The notes beneath the pieces were generated by a model. That model saw nothing but the letters and a program-made list of their open reading frames with translations. It had not been told where the DNA came from and ran no database searches. This document shows positions 36,512 through 44,630 of a stretch of 64,000 bases of DNA, one piece after another (the first letter of the stretch is position 1; each line of letters starts with the position of its first letter). A program made the translations under genes and the position numbers. The DNA comes from Terriglobia bacterium (GTDB lineage: Bacteria > Acidobacteriota > Terriglobia > Versatilivoradales > Versatilivoraceae), in the NCBI GenBank assembly GCA_951813285.1, contig OX638355.1:3119136-3183135 (forward strand), in the 5' to 3' direction.

Positions 36512-38258
36512 AGCGGCCCAAAAAACCGATCCGATCACCTTGGCCATCGTGCAACATGCCCTGGCGTCGGCGGCCGACCAGATGGCGCTCAGCCTTTACC
36601 GCACGGCCTATTCCACCATTGTGCGGGATTGCCTGGACTTTTCCACCTCCCTGTGCGACGCCGAGGGACAGATGATCGCCCAGGGCGTCACGCTCCCGCA
36701 TCACATCGCCTCGGTCCCGTTCGCCATGCGGACCCTCTTGAAAAAATACGGACACGAAATCGATCCCGGGGATGTGTTCATTCTCAACGACCCCTTCGAC
36801 GGCGGCATGCACATTCCCGACATCTTTGTCGTCCGTCCTGTCTTCTGGAAGGATCGCCGGGTCGGGTTTGCCGTCAGCACCGCTCATCACGCAGACCTGG
36901 GAGGGCGTTTGCCCGGAAGCGCCGCTTGCGATAATACGGAGATCTTCCAGGAGGGGCTGCGAATTCCCTGGCTCAAGCTGTACCGGCGAGGCCGGCCGGA
37001 CGAAGCCATCTTTGGGTTGCTTGCCTCCAACGTGCGGATTCCTGAAATGACTCTGGGAGATCTGAGAGCTCAACTGGCCGCCACCCATATCGGCGTAAGT
37101 TCCGTCCTGAAGCTCATCGAGCGATACGGTCTGGAGACGTTCCAGGCGTGCTGTCGAGACCTTCTGGCCTATACCGAGCGTCTGGTTCGCTCGGAGATCG
37201 CCTCCTGGCCGGACGGATCCTCCAGTTTTACCGACTACATGGATAGCGATGGAGTTGGCGGCCCCGCGGTCCGGTTGCAGGTGACCCTTACCGTCAGCGG
37301 CGACACCTTGACCGCCGATTTTTCCGGGACCGCTCCCCAAGTGCCCGGCGGCATCAACTGCACGCTCTCGTTTACCACCTCGGTGGTCGCCGTCTGCCTG
37401 CGATCCGTCATTCAAGCGGACATTCCCAACACTGCCGGCATGTTCAAGCCACTCAAGGTCATCGCCCCGGAAGGCACGGTGGCCAACGCCACCATGCCTG
37501 CCGCATCCTCGATGCGAGGGGTTACGGGGTTCCGCCTTTCGGACACGGTACGGGGAGCCCTTGCCGGATTGCTGCCCGACCGTGTGTTCGCGGCCGGAGA
37601 AGGGGGCAATTCGCTGCTGATATTCGGGGGCAAGCGATCCGAGGGAAAACCCTACGTGTTTTACGAACTGGTTACCGGAACCTGGGGTGGACGGCCCGAC
37701 AGGGATGGGAATGACGGATTGTGCAATCCATCCAACGTTGCCGGCAACATACCGGTGGAGCAGGCCGAAAGCGAGTACCCGCTGTGCATTGAGCGTTACG
37801 GGCTGGTTCGCGACAGCGGGGGGGCGGGCCGGTTTCGGGGTGGCTTGGCCATCGAACGGAAGTGGCGCCTTCTGGCCGGTGAGTCCACCCTGTCCATCCG
37901 CTCCGATCGACGGGATCATCGGCCCTACGGACTGAGTGGCGGGGAGCCGGGCGCACCCTCGCTGAGTGAGCGGGCCGGGGCCGACGGGGTTGAAATTCTG
38001 CCCACCATGATTTCGACCTCGATCAGGAACGGAGACTCGGTCTATCATCGATTGGCGGGCGGTGGAGGATGGGGAGACCCCCTCACCAGGGATCCGGCGG
38101 CGGTCGCTCGGGATGTCAGGAACGACAAGGTCTCTTCAGGAAGGGCCCGGCAGGACTATGGCGTCGTCCTGGACAGCGGCGGCCAGGTGGACCGGCTAGC
38201 TACCGACAAGCTGCGGCAGCGGTTGAGAAGTCGGGCGAGGGAGGAATCTTCCGAATGA
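36498..38258 (+). CDS. hyuB: Hydantoinase/oxoprolinase small subunit (HyuB-type)
   Basis: This protein has 586 residues. Family landmarks are ITLAIVQHALASAADQMA at the N terminus, the VRDCLDFSTSLCDAEGQMIA segment, FILNDPFDGGMHIPD, and TGTWGGRPDRDGNDG in the C-terminal half. It is the partner of HyuA. The ATG at 36498 overlaps the HyuA stop, and its own TGA at 38256-38258 overlaps the next start (ATGA). The frame is open upstream to 36411, but that part is the HyuA C terminus in another frame. Confidence 0.9.
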   Translation: MNTGEAAQKTDPITLAIVQHALASAADQMALSLYRTAYSTIVRDCLDFSTSLCDAEGQMIAQGVTLPHHIASVPFAMRTLLKKYGHEIDPGDVFILNDPFDGGMHIPDIFVVRPVFWKDRRVGFAVSTAHHADLGGRLPGSAACDNTEIFQEGLRIPWLKLYRRGRPDEAIFGLLASNVRIPEMTLGDLRAQLAATHIGVSSVLKLIERYGLETFQACCRDLLAYTERLVRSEIASWPDGSSSFTDYMDSDGVGGPAVRLQVTLTVSGDTLTADFSGTAPQVPGGINCTLSFTTSVVAVCLRSVIQADIPNTAGMFKPLKVIAPEGTVANATMPAASSMRGVTGFRLSDTVRGALAGLLPDRVFAAGEGGNSLLIFGGKRSEGKPYVFYELVTGTWGGRPDRDGNDGLCNPSNVAGNIPVEQAESEYPLCIERYGLVRDSGGAGRFRGGLAIERKWRLLAGESTLSIRSDRRDHRPYGLSGGEPGAPSLSERAGADGVEILPTMISTSIRNGDSVYHRLAGGGGWGDPLTRDPAAVARDVRNDKVSSGRARQDYGVVLDSGGQVDRLATDKLRQRLRSRAREESSE

Positions 38259-39859
38259 GCTTCGATCTGATCCTGAGAGGGGGAGAAGTTGTGGACGGGA
38301 CAGGGCGCCCCCCCTTTCGGGCCGATATGGCAGTCGGGGATGGCCGGATTTCGGAGGTCGGATCGATCGGCGAAGCTGAAGGCGCTAGCGAGTTGAACGT
38401 TGCCGGGCTGTGGGTGTGTCCGGGAATCATCGATATATACAGCCATTCCGACTTCACCCTGATCGTCGATCCCAGGGCCATGAGCTCGGTCATGCAGGGA
38501 GTCACCTTGGAAGTGGTCGGCAACTGTGGTCACGGCTGCGCCCCCATCGTGGATCCGGAGCGAGCCCGGTCCAACATCTATGGCTGTCAGGCCGCGGACG
38601 AGATCGGTTGGCGCACCATGGCCGGGTACCTGGAACGCCTGGAAGCGGGTCGGCCGTCGGTCAACGTGCTGACGCTGGTGCCGAACGGCCTGCTGCGACT
38701 GGCGGCGGTTCAGGACGTCGGCAAGCCTTCCAATCCGGCGGAACTGAGTCGCATGAAGCGGTTGCTGTCTCAGTGCCTGGAAGAAGGCGCCTTCGGGCTC
38801 TCCACGGGATTGGAGTATGGTCCCGAGAAGGCCTGTCCCGAGGAGGAAATCGTCGAGCTGTGCCGTTTGGTGGCCGAGGCCGGAGGGTTCTATTCCACCC
38901 ACACGCGGAATCGGGCCGGCGAGGTGGTAGAGACCATCGCGGAAGCCATTCGCACAGGCCGGGCCTCGGGCGCGCCGGTGCAAATCTCCCACATCCAGGT
39001 GGTGGCCAGGTTGACCGCCGATGGGCGCAAGGCTTACCGGCAGGCCCTGGGCATGGTGGATGAAGCCCGGCAGCAGGGCCAGGATGTGGGATTCGATATG
39101 CACACCCGCTTGTTTGGAACCACCAATCTGAGAACGGCCTTGCCGCCCTGGGCCTTGGAAGGAGGCCCGAAGGCCGTCTCCGCGCGTTTGCGGGATTCCA
39201 GGGTTCGAAGAGCCCTCAAGACCTACCGGAGCCATCTTCGCTCGCTGGTGCAGGACGACTGGGAACGAATCGTCATTTTCGAGTCTCAGGCCTACCCGGA
39301 GTTTTCCCAAACGAGTATCGGCGAGATCGGCCGGCGGATGGGTGTCGAGCCTCTCGACGCCGTCTATGATCTGTTGCTGGCGGAAGCCGATGATATCCAC
39401 CGACTGATGGTGATGGCCCTGACCTACAGGCAGGAAGAAAACGAACTGGCCTTCGAGCATCCCCACTGCATGGTGGGCTCGGACGCCACCGCCCTGGCCA
39501 CCGACGGACCTCTTCGGGACCGGTCTTTCCACGGGGCCTACACCTGGGCCTCCTGGTTCTACCGGCACTTTGTGCGCGATACGGGAAAGCTCCGCCCCGA
39601 AGAGGCGATACGCCGCTTGACCTCCCTTCCGGCCGGACGCCTGGGATTGAAGGATAGAGGCGTCATCCGAAAGGGGGCTTGCGCCGATCTGGCAATTTTC
39701 GATCCGAGGACCTTCAGCGAACGGGGCACCACCTACGAACCCAACCGGACCGCCGTCGGCATGACTCACGTGTTAGTGAACGGCGTTCAGGCCGTCAGGG
39801 ACGGTCGCTTGACGGGAGATCGCGGCGGGCGGGTGCTGCGCCGGAATTCCCCGTATTGA
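38255..39859 (+). CDS. D-aminoacylase-family amidohydrolase with a changed metal-ligand position
   Basis: This 534-residue protein is of the N-acyl-D-amino-acid deacylase type. Expected zinc ligands are present at Cys91 (GNCGHG), His216 (YSTHTRNR), His246 (VQISHIQV) and Asp410 (MVGSDATAL). However, the first His of the usual D-x-H-x-H signature is Tyr62 (IDIYSHSD), while the second His is kept (His64). In the reference enzyme the first two His residues bind the more loosely held zinc, so the change could alter or abolish that site. The start is the ATG overlapping the HyuB stop, preceded by GGGAGGA. A role in amide hydrolysis downstream of HyuAB is plausible. Confidence 0.85.
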   Translation: MSFDLILRGGEVVDGTGRPPFRADMAVGDGRISEVGSIGEAEGASELNVAGLWVCPGIIDIYSHSDFTLIVDPRAMSSVMQGVTLEVVGNCGHGCAPIVDPERARSNIYGCQAADEIGWRTMAGYLERLEAGRPSVNVLTLVPNGLLRLAAVQDVGKPSNPAELSRMKRLLSQCLEEGAFGLSTGLEYGPEKACPEEEIVELCRLVAEAGGFYSTHTRNRAGEVVETIAEAIRTGRASGAPVQISHIQVVARLTADGRKAYRQALGMVDEARQQGQDVGFDMHTRLFGTTNLRTALPPWALEGGPKAVSARLRDSRVRRALKTYRSHLRSLVQDDWERIVIFESQAYPEFSQTSIGEIGRRMGVEPLDAVYDLLLAEADDIHRLMVMALTYRQEENELAFEHPHCMVGSDATALATDGPLRDRSFHGAYTWASWFYRHFVRDTGKLRPEEAIRRLTSLPAGRLGLKDRGVIRKGACADLAIFDPRTFSERGTTYEPNRTAVGMTHVLVNGVQAVRDGRLTGDRGGRVLRRNSPY

Positions 39860-40080
39860 GATTGAGCCTTTTGCAAAATTCTGTAGGCGACGGTTTTAGG
39901 GGTCGGGAGAGGGGACAGGGAATGCGAGGGCCAGGTCGCCTCTGTGCCTGAATGGCCACAAAAGGCACAAAAACGGGATTGGGCAAGACTGGAGCCCTGT
40001 TTTGTGCCTTTTGTGCTTTTTGTGGTTGAGCCGTTTCCCATTCGCCGGGCAGCGGGACCTTTCCCGGGAGAAGCCAATGC
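39860..40080. other. Short spacer with CACAAAAAGGCACAAAA-type repeat
   Basis: No gene. It contains GAGCCTTTTGCAAAATTC, which also occurs in the 0.9-kb repeat units near 59071 and 59975, and paired tracts of GGCACAAAAACGGG and TTTTGTGCCTTTTGTGC. Confidence 0.5.
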
Positions 40081-40359
40081 ATGAATAAATATAGCGGTAC
40101 CAACTTTGATGATTTTCTCGATGAGGAAGGCTTGCTTGAGGAAGTGTCGGAACGTGCCCAAAAGCGATTCCTGGCCCTACAAATCCAGGAAATCATGAAT
40201 AATTCTCACAACATGGTTCGGGCAGTACTTACCAGGGTAGTACGCCCAGGCACGAGAGATGCAAGCAAAGAACCTACGTCCCGCCATCCTTTGCGTGGCC
40301 CCCAACGGGGCTCGCAGGACACGCCGGGACCATCCCAACCTACCCGTCACACCCGCTGA
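40081..40359 (+). pseudogene. Truncated antitoxin-like gene remnant (XRE type)
   Basis: The first 40 codons read like the N terminus of XRE-type antitoxins, with the pattern FDDFLDEEGLLEEV followed by AQKRFLALQIQEIM. In full members a helix-turn-helix domain comes next. Here the similarity stops at about residue 45 and the frame drifts into a low-complexity tail that overlaps the next gene. It appears to be a truncated relic. No toxin gene is found beside it. Confidence 0.5.
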
Positions 40360-41092
40360 ATTGGGGCGAGTCGCGGCTGAGAGCCTGGAGGCGGGGGCGG
40401 CCATGATTCATCTGCATGTCCGGGACCGGAATCTGGCCCACGTTCTGGACGTGTCGGCCTACCGGGCCGCCATCCAGGCCGTTCGCTCCCAGGTGGGAGA
40501 CAGGCTGGTGATTCAGGTCACCACCGAATCCTGCGGCCTTTACGGTCCGGAGGAGCAGATGCGCCTGGTCCGGGAACTCAGGCCGGAGGCGGTGAGTCTT
40601 TCCATCGGGGAAGTTCTCCCCGACCCGACCTTCGAAGCTCAGGCGGCGGAATTCCTGGACTGGCTGCGGGCGGAAGGGATCTTTGCCCAGTTTATCGTCT
40701 TCGATGCGGATCAGGTCAGATTCCTGACGGGGCTCATCCATCGCGGAATCGTTCCGCAATCCGATCCCTGCGTCCTCTTTGTTCTGGGGCGCTATACCCC
40801 GAATCAGCAATCGGCGCCCTCCGACCTGGACCCGTTTCTGGAAGTCAGCCCCTTTCGGGAGGCATGGTTCCTGTGCGCCTTCGGGAAGCACGAATCGGCC
40901 TGCGTGGACCGCGCCCTGGCTCGAGGAGGACACGCCCGGATCGGATTCGAGAACAATTTCTACAGACCCGACGGCACCCCGGCCGCTGGCAATGCGGAAC
41001 TGGTGGGGCTGGCGGCCACCTGCTCGCTTCAACGGGGACGGTCTCCGGCCAACGCCGATCAGGCCCGCGAACTGTTCTCGCGGCTCTTGTAG
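40259..41092 (+). CDS. BKACE-family protein (beta-keto acid cleavage enzyme, DUF849)
   Basis: This 277-residue TIM-barrel protein is of the 3-keto-5-aminohexanoate cleavage enzyme family. Zinc-binding His residues are His51 and His53 in IHLHVRD. The Glu of GFENNFY and the CAFGKHES segment are family landmarks. Family enzymes use acetyl-CoA to cleave beta-keto acids into acetoacetate and an acyl-CoA, and the group is known to hold many unassigned substrates. The start region overlaps the antitoxin remnant. The next gene begins 58 bases downstream. Confidence 0.85.
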   Translation: MQAKNLRPAILCVAPNGARRTRRDHPNLPVTPAELGRVAAESLEAGAAMIHLHVRDRNLAHVLDVSAYRAAIQAVRSQVGDRLVIQVTTESCGLYGPEEQMRLVRELRPEAVSLSIGEVLPDPTFEAQAAEFLDWLRAEGIFAQFIVFDADQVRFLTGLIHRGIVPQSDPCVLFVLGRYTPNQQSAPSDLDPFLEVSPFREAWFLCAFGKHESACVDRALARGGHARIGFENNFYRPDGTPAAGNAELVGLAATCSLQRGRSPANADQARELFSRLL

Positions 41093-41150
41093 GAGCGTTT
41101 GGAATCCAGTGTGCCTCAAGTAAGAATTCAACTGAGAACGGAGGAGGATC

Positions 41151-41702
41151 ATGCCCCACATCGTAGGAGACAGAGTGTATCTGAGGGAATACCTGTTGAG
41201 TGATGTCGAGACGCTCTACCAGTGGCGCACGCTGGATGAGATCGTATGGTGGACGGGTTCCTATGTTTGGCCCGAATCTCTGGAGCAGGCTCGGGCCTTC
41301 GTCGAGGCGCAGGTCAATAACGTGGACCCCGCCAATCGAAAATTCGCCATCTGTCGGCGGGAGGACCACAAGTATCTGGGGCATATCGGCTATGAGTACC
41401 TGGATCTGAGGAGGCAGAACACCGAGGTCGGTATCGTGATCGGAGACGTTACTTCGCTCTCCAAGGGCCTGGGCGAGGAATCCCTGCGCCTGTTCCTGAA
41501 AGTCTGCTTCGAGGAGTTGAACCTGCACCGGGTCGGCCTGAGAGTGATTCGACCCAACAAGCGAGGTTATCGCTGCTACCAAAAGTGCGGGTTCAAGGAG
41601 GAGGGAGCCCTGCGGGACTGGCACTACTCCCGGGGCCAGTGGCACGACCTGATCCTGATGGGCATCCTCAGGGATGAGTACACGGCAGCTTCCCAGGCCT
41701 GA
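41151..41702 (+). CDS. GNAT-family N-acetyltransferase (RimJ/RimL type)
   Basis: This 183-residue protein has the RimJ/L N terminus (GDRVYLREYLLSDVETLYQW). It also has the acetyl-CoA region with VGIVIGDVTSLSKGLGEESL, followed by LNLHRVGLRVIRPNKRGYRCYQKCGFKEEG. The substrate may be a protein N terminus, an amine or an amino sugar. GGAGGAGG lies 5 bases before the ATG. It sits between BKACE and the aldo/keto reductase in the same direction. Confidence 0.85.
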   Translation: MPHIVGDRVYLREYLLSDVETLYQWRTLDEIVWWTGSYVWPESLEQARAFVEAQVNNVDPANRKFAICRREDHKYLGHIGYEYLDLRRQNTEVGIVIGDVTSLSKGLGEESLRLFLKVCFEELNLHRVGLRVIRPNKRGYRCYQKCGFKEEGALRDWHYSRGQWHDLILMGILRDEYTAASQA

Positions 41703-41782
41703 CGGAGGCGCATTCGGCATCGTTTGCCGGCAAGTGGTCGGCCGGTTCGGACGGGCTTCAATTTTTTAGCGAGGGAAAAAGC

Positions 41783-42766
41783 ATGGAAATGAGGTCATTG
41801 GGCCGCAGCGGCATCGTGGTCAGCCGGCTTGGCCTGGGCACCGCCACCTTCGGAAGGGAAATCGACGAGGCCAGCTCGTTTCAGATCATGGACGCTGCCC
41901 TGGAGCGCGGCATCACCCTTTTCGATACCGCCGAGGCCTACGGCGGCGGGCAGGCCCGCCAGTATCGGCAGGAACACCTGGGAGTCGAGGACGTGCGCGA
42001 GGTGAGCGGCGAAATGCACTCCTCGGAGAAAATACTGGGCCGTTGGATCAAGTCGCGCGGCGTGCGCTCCCAGGTCACCATACAGACCAAGGTGTCGGGC
42101 AACAAGAACGAGCAGGAGACGTGGATGGCCCTGGAAGATAGCCTGCGGCGTCTCCAGACCGACACCATTGATCTTTACCTGTTCCACAAGTATGATCCCG
42201 AAGTTCCACTGGAAGAAGGGTTGGCGGCGCTGGATCGAGCCGAAAAGTCCGGCAGGATTCGCTGCAGCGGATGCAGCAATTTCTCCGCCACGCAACTGTC
42301 GGAAGGTCTCGAACTGAGTCGCCGGAACGGCCTGCCCCGCCTCGGAGTCATTCAACCCATCTATAATCTGGCGTGTCGCGAGATCGAGACGGATCTGCTG
42401 CCCCTGTGTCAACGGCAGGAGGTTGGGGTGGTGACCTACAGTCCGCTGGGGGCGGGATTCCTGGCCGGAAAGTACACGGCTGATCAAGCCGAGATTCCCA
42501 AGGGCACCCGCTTCGACGTGATTCCCGGCCACGTGGACGTCTATTTCCGCCCGCGCAGCTTTCGGGTAGTGGAGCAACTTCGGCAGATGGCGGACCGAAC
42601 CGGTCTTTCCATGGTTCAACTGGCCATGGGGTGGGTCCTCAAGCGGGAGGGGGTCGACTCCGTGCTGATCGGAGTTCGCCACACCGGCCATCTGGACAAT
42701 GCCATTCGGTCCCTGGAGATGGAATTCCCCCCTGAATGGATGGCGGAAATGAACTCTTGGGACTGA
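41783..42766 (+). CDS. Aldo/keto reductase
   Basis: This 327-residue NADP-type aldo/keto reductase has MEMRSLGRSGIVVSRLGLGT at the start. The tetrad residues are Asp in LFDTAEAYGGG, Tyr in the same segment, Lys in IQTKVSG, and His in LYLFHKYDP. The cofactor-binding end is VDSVLIGVRHTGHLDNAI. It is cytoplasmic. It sits 80 bases after the GNAT gene and 98 bases before the MlrC gene. Confidence 0.9.
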   Translation: MEMRSLGRSGIVVSRLGLGTATFGREIDEASSFQIMDAALERGITLFDTAEAYGGGQARQYRQEHLGVEDVREVSGEMHSSEKILGRWIKSRGVRSQVTIQTKVSGNKNEQETWMALEDSLRRLQTDTIDLYLFHKYDPEVPLEEGLAALDRAEKSGRIRCSGCSNFSATQLSEGLELSRRNGLPRLGVIQPIYNLACREIETDLLPLCQRQEVGVVTYSPLGAGFLAGKYTADQAEIPKGTRFDVIPGHVDVYFRPRSFRVVEQLRQMADRTGLSMVQLAMGWVLKREGVDSVLIGVRHTGHLDNAIRSLEMEFPPEWMAEMNSWD

Positions 42767-42864
42767 GCCGGGATGGTTGTGCGTACTGTGGTGCTTCCGG
42801 GAAGAGGCGGAGAAAATTCCCGGATGGTTCGACATATTCAGGATGAAAGGGAGGCGTACATCTA

Positions 42865-44361
42865 ATGAAACACGTTGGTGTTATGGGATTTATCCATGAA
42901 TCCAATACCTTTGCAGTCACCCCCACCACCTACAAGCACTTTGAACAGGTCAGCCTGACCCGGGGTAGGGGGCTGATCGAGCGCTGGACTGGAGGCAACC
43001 ACGAATTGAGCGGTTTTCTGGACGGGGCCGAATCCAACGGCATCGAGCCCGTTCCGCTTGTGGCGGCCTTCGCCATGCCGAGTGGCACCATAGTTCGGGA
43101 GACCTTCGACGCCATCGCGGATGAGGCGGTCGAGGCTCTGAAGGCGGCCCTGCCCGTGGACGGCCTCTATCTGGCATTGCACGGCGCCACCGTGTCCGAG
43201 GAATTCCCCGACGCTGACGGCGAGATGGCTCGGAGGATGCGGGAAGTGGTGGGGCCGGATGTGCCCGTCGTCATGACGCTGGACCTGCATGCCAACGTTT
43301 CGCCCAAAATGGTGGCCAGTACCGACGCCACTACCATTTATCGTTCCAATCCCCATCTGGACCAGAAAGCCCGGGGCCTGGAGGCCGCTTCGCTGCTCGG
43401 CCGGACGCTACGGGGAGAGATTCGACCGGTGCAAGCCCTGGAATGCCCCCCTCTGATCATCAGCATCGCCAAGCAGTACACCGACGAGGATCCGGCCAAG
43501 GGGTTGTACGAAGATCTTGAGTCGGTCTTGCAGTGGCCGGGCATACTCTCCGCCAGCGTAGCCATGGGGTTTTCCTACTCGGACGTGGAGGAATTCGGCG
43601 CCAGCTTCCTGGCGGTGGCCGATCGAGACCAGGATCTGGCCCGCAAGGCAGCGCGCTGGATGGCCCAACGGGCCTGGGACCGGCGGGAGGAATTCCAGGC
43701 CGACCTGCCCACCGCGGCCGAGGCTGTAGCCATGGCCATGCGGGCCCCGGAGGCTCCGGTGGTATTGATGGATATCGGCGACAACGTCGGTGGCGGCAGT
43801 CCCGGGGACTCCACCATCGTACTGGCCGAAATCGTGGCGCAGAAGGCTTCCGATGCCATGGTGGTCCTGTTCGATGCCGAGTCGGTGGCTCGATGTGTGC
43901 AAGCCGGGGTTCGCAACCCGGTTAGGCTGGAGGTCGGAGCCAAGACCGATGGCCGCCACGGCTCCCCGGTCTCCATTCAAGGCCGGGTGCGGATGATCTC
44001 GGATGGAATCTTTCAGGAGCCGGAAGTGAGGCATGGAGGCTGGGGTTCCTTCGACCAGGGGGTGACGGCGGTAGTGGAGACCCCCGAGCAGCACACCCTG
44101 GTGCTGACCAGCGTGAAAATGGCTCCGGTGAGCCTGGAACAGGTCAAGAGCCTGGGGATCAAGCCGGAATCCAAGAAGATCCTGGTGGCCAAGGGTGTGA
44201 TCGCCCCCAGAGCCGCCTACAATCCGGTGGCGGCCCGGACCATTCTGGTGGACACGCCGGGGGCCACCTGCGTGAATCCGGCCAGTTTCACCTACCACCA
44301 CCGCCGGCGCCCTCTCTATCCGCTGGAGACGGAGGCGCAGTATCCGAGTAGTGGTCAGTGA
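42865..44361 (+). CDS. M81-family metallopeptidase (MlrC-like), second copy
   Basis: This 498-residue MlrC-like protein has LALHGATVSEEF, the DLHANVSPKM segment, SNPHLDQKARGL, and the DIGDNVGGGSPGDSTIVL motif that also occurs in the protein at 25179-26642. The C terminus (YPSSGQ) and the stop codon lie inside a short repeat (GTGGTCAGTGATCAG), so the final residues are repeat-encoded. GGGAGG lies 10 bases before the ATG. It is followed by a hairpin-flanked spacer. Confidence 0.85.
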   Translation: MKHVGVMGFIHESNTFAVTPTTYKHFEQVSLTRGRGLIERWTGGNHELSGFLDGAESNGIEPVPLVAAFAMPSGTIVRETFDAIADEAVEALKAALPVDGLYLALHGATVSEEFPDADGEMARRMREVVGPDVPVVMTLDLHANVSPKMVASTDATTIYRSNPHLDQKARGLEAASLLGRTLRGEIRPVQALECPPLIISIAKQYTDEDPAKGLYEDLESVLQWPGILSASVAMGFSYSDVEEFGASFLAVADRDQDLARKAARWMAQRAWDRREEFQADLPTAAEAVAMAMRAPEAPVVLMDIGDNVGGGSPGDSTIVLAEIVAQKASDAMVVLFDAESVARCVQAGVRNPVRLEVGAKTDGRHGSPVSIQGRVRMISDGIFQEPEVRHGGWGSFDQGVTAVVETPEQHTLVLTSVKMAPVSLEQVKSLGIKPESKKILVAKGVIAPRAAYNPVAARTILVDTPGATCVNPASFTYHHRRRPLYPLETEAQYPSSGQ

Positions 44362-44518
44362 TCAGTGGTCAGTGGCTAGTGGAGGACTCCGGGAGGAACC
44401 AAGCCTTGTCTCACTTGGTTGCAATCTCAAAGCGCCTGCGCCAGGATCAACAAGATGCTTGACCCATTGATCGAAACACTAACAACCAGTCACTGACCAC
44501 TGACCACTAGTCACTGCC
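44349..44518. repeat. Short element with long inverted arms (GTGGTCAGTG type)
   Basis: The left arm at 44349-44382 repeats GTGGTCAGTG motifs, and the right arm at 44485-44518 is the complement (ACTGACCACTGACCAC). The centre of about 100 bases has no reading frame of note. The left arm supplies the last codons and stop of the MlrC gene. An element with the same design is at 52197-52375. Confidence 0.6.
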
Positions 44519-44630
44519 GTTCCGTTGGTTGCAATGAGGTTTCCGATGTTGATAAGGTTAGCAGCCCTGAATGCCAGTGAAATCAAGCCGGCCGCTCGTC
44601 TGCCGGAGAGGTCCCGCGAGGTTTGAATCG

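Noticed and set aside
38156-39769. 537-codon minus-strand frame opposite the D-aminoacylase gene
   Set aside because: No domain is recognised, and the plus-strand gene is coupled to hyuB with conserved catalytic residues.
44571-44630. Upstream ATG start for the cyclase fusion
   Set aside because: The ribosome site before ATG 44571 is 13 bases away and weak; GAGGT is 8 bases before ATG 44631, which directly leads into the signal peptide.
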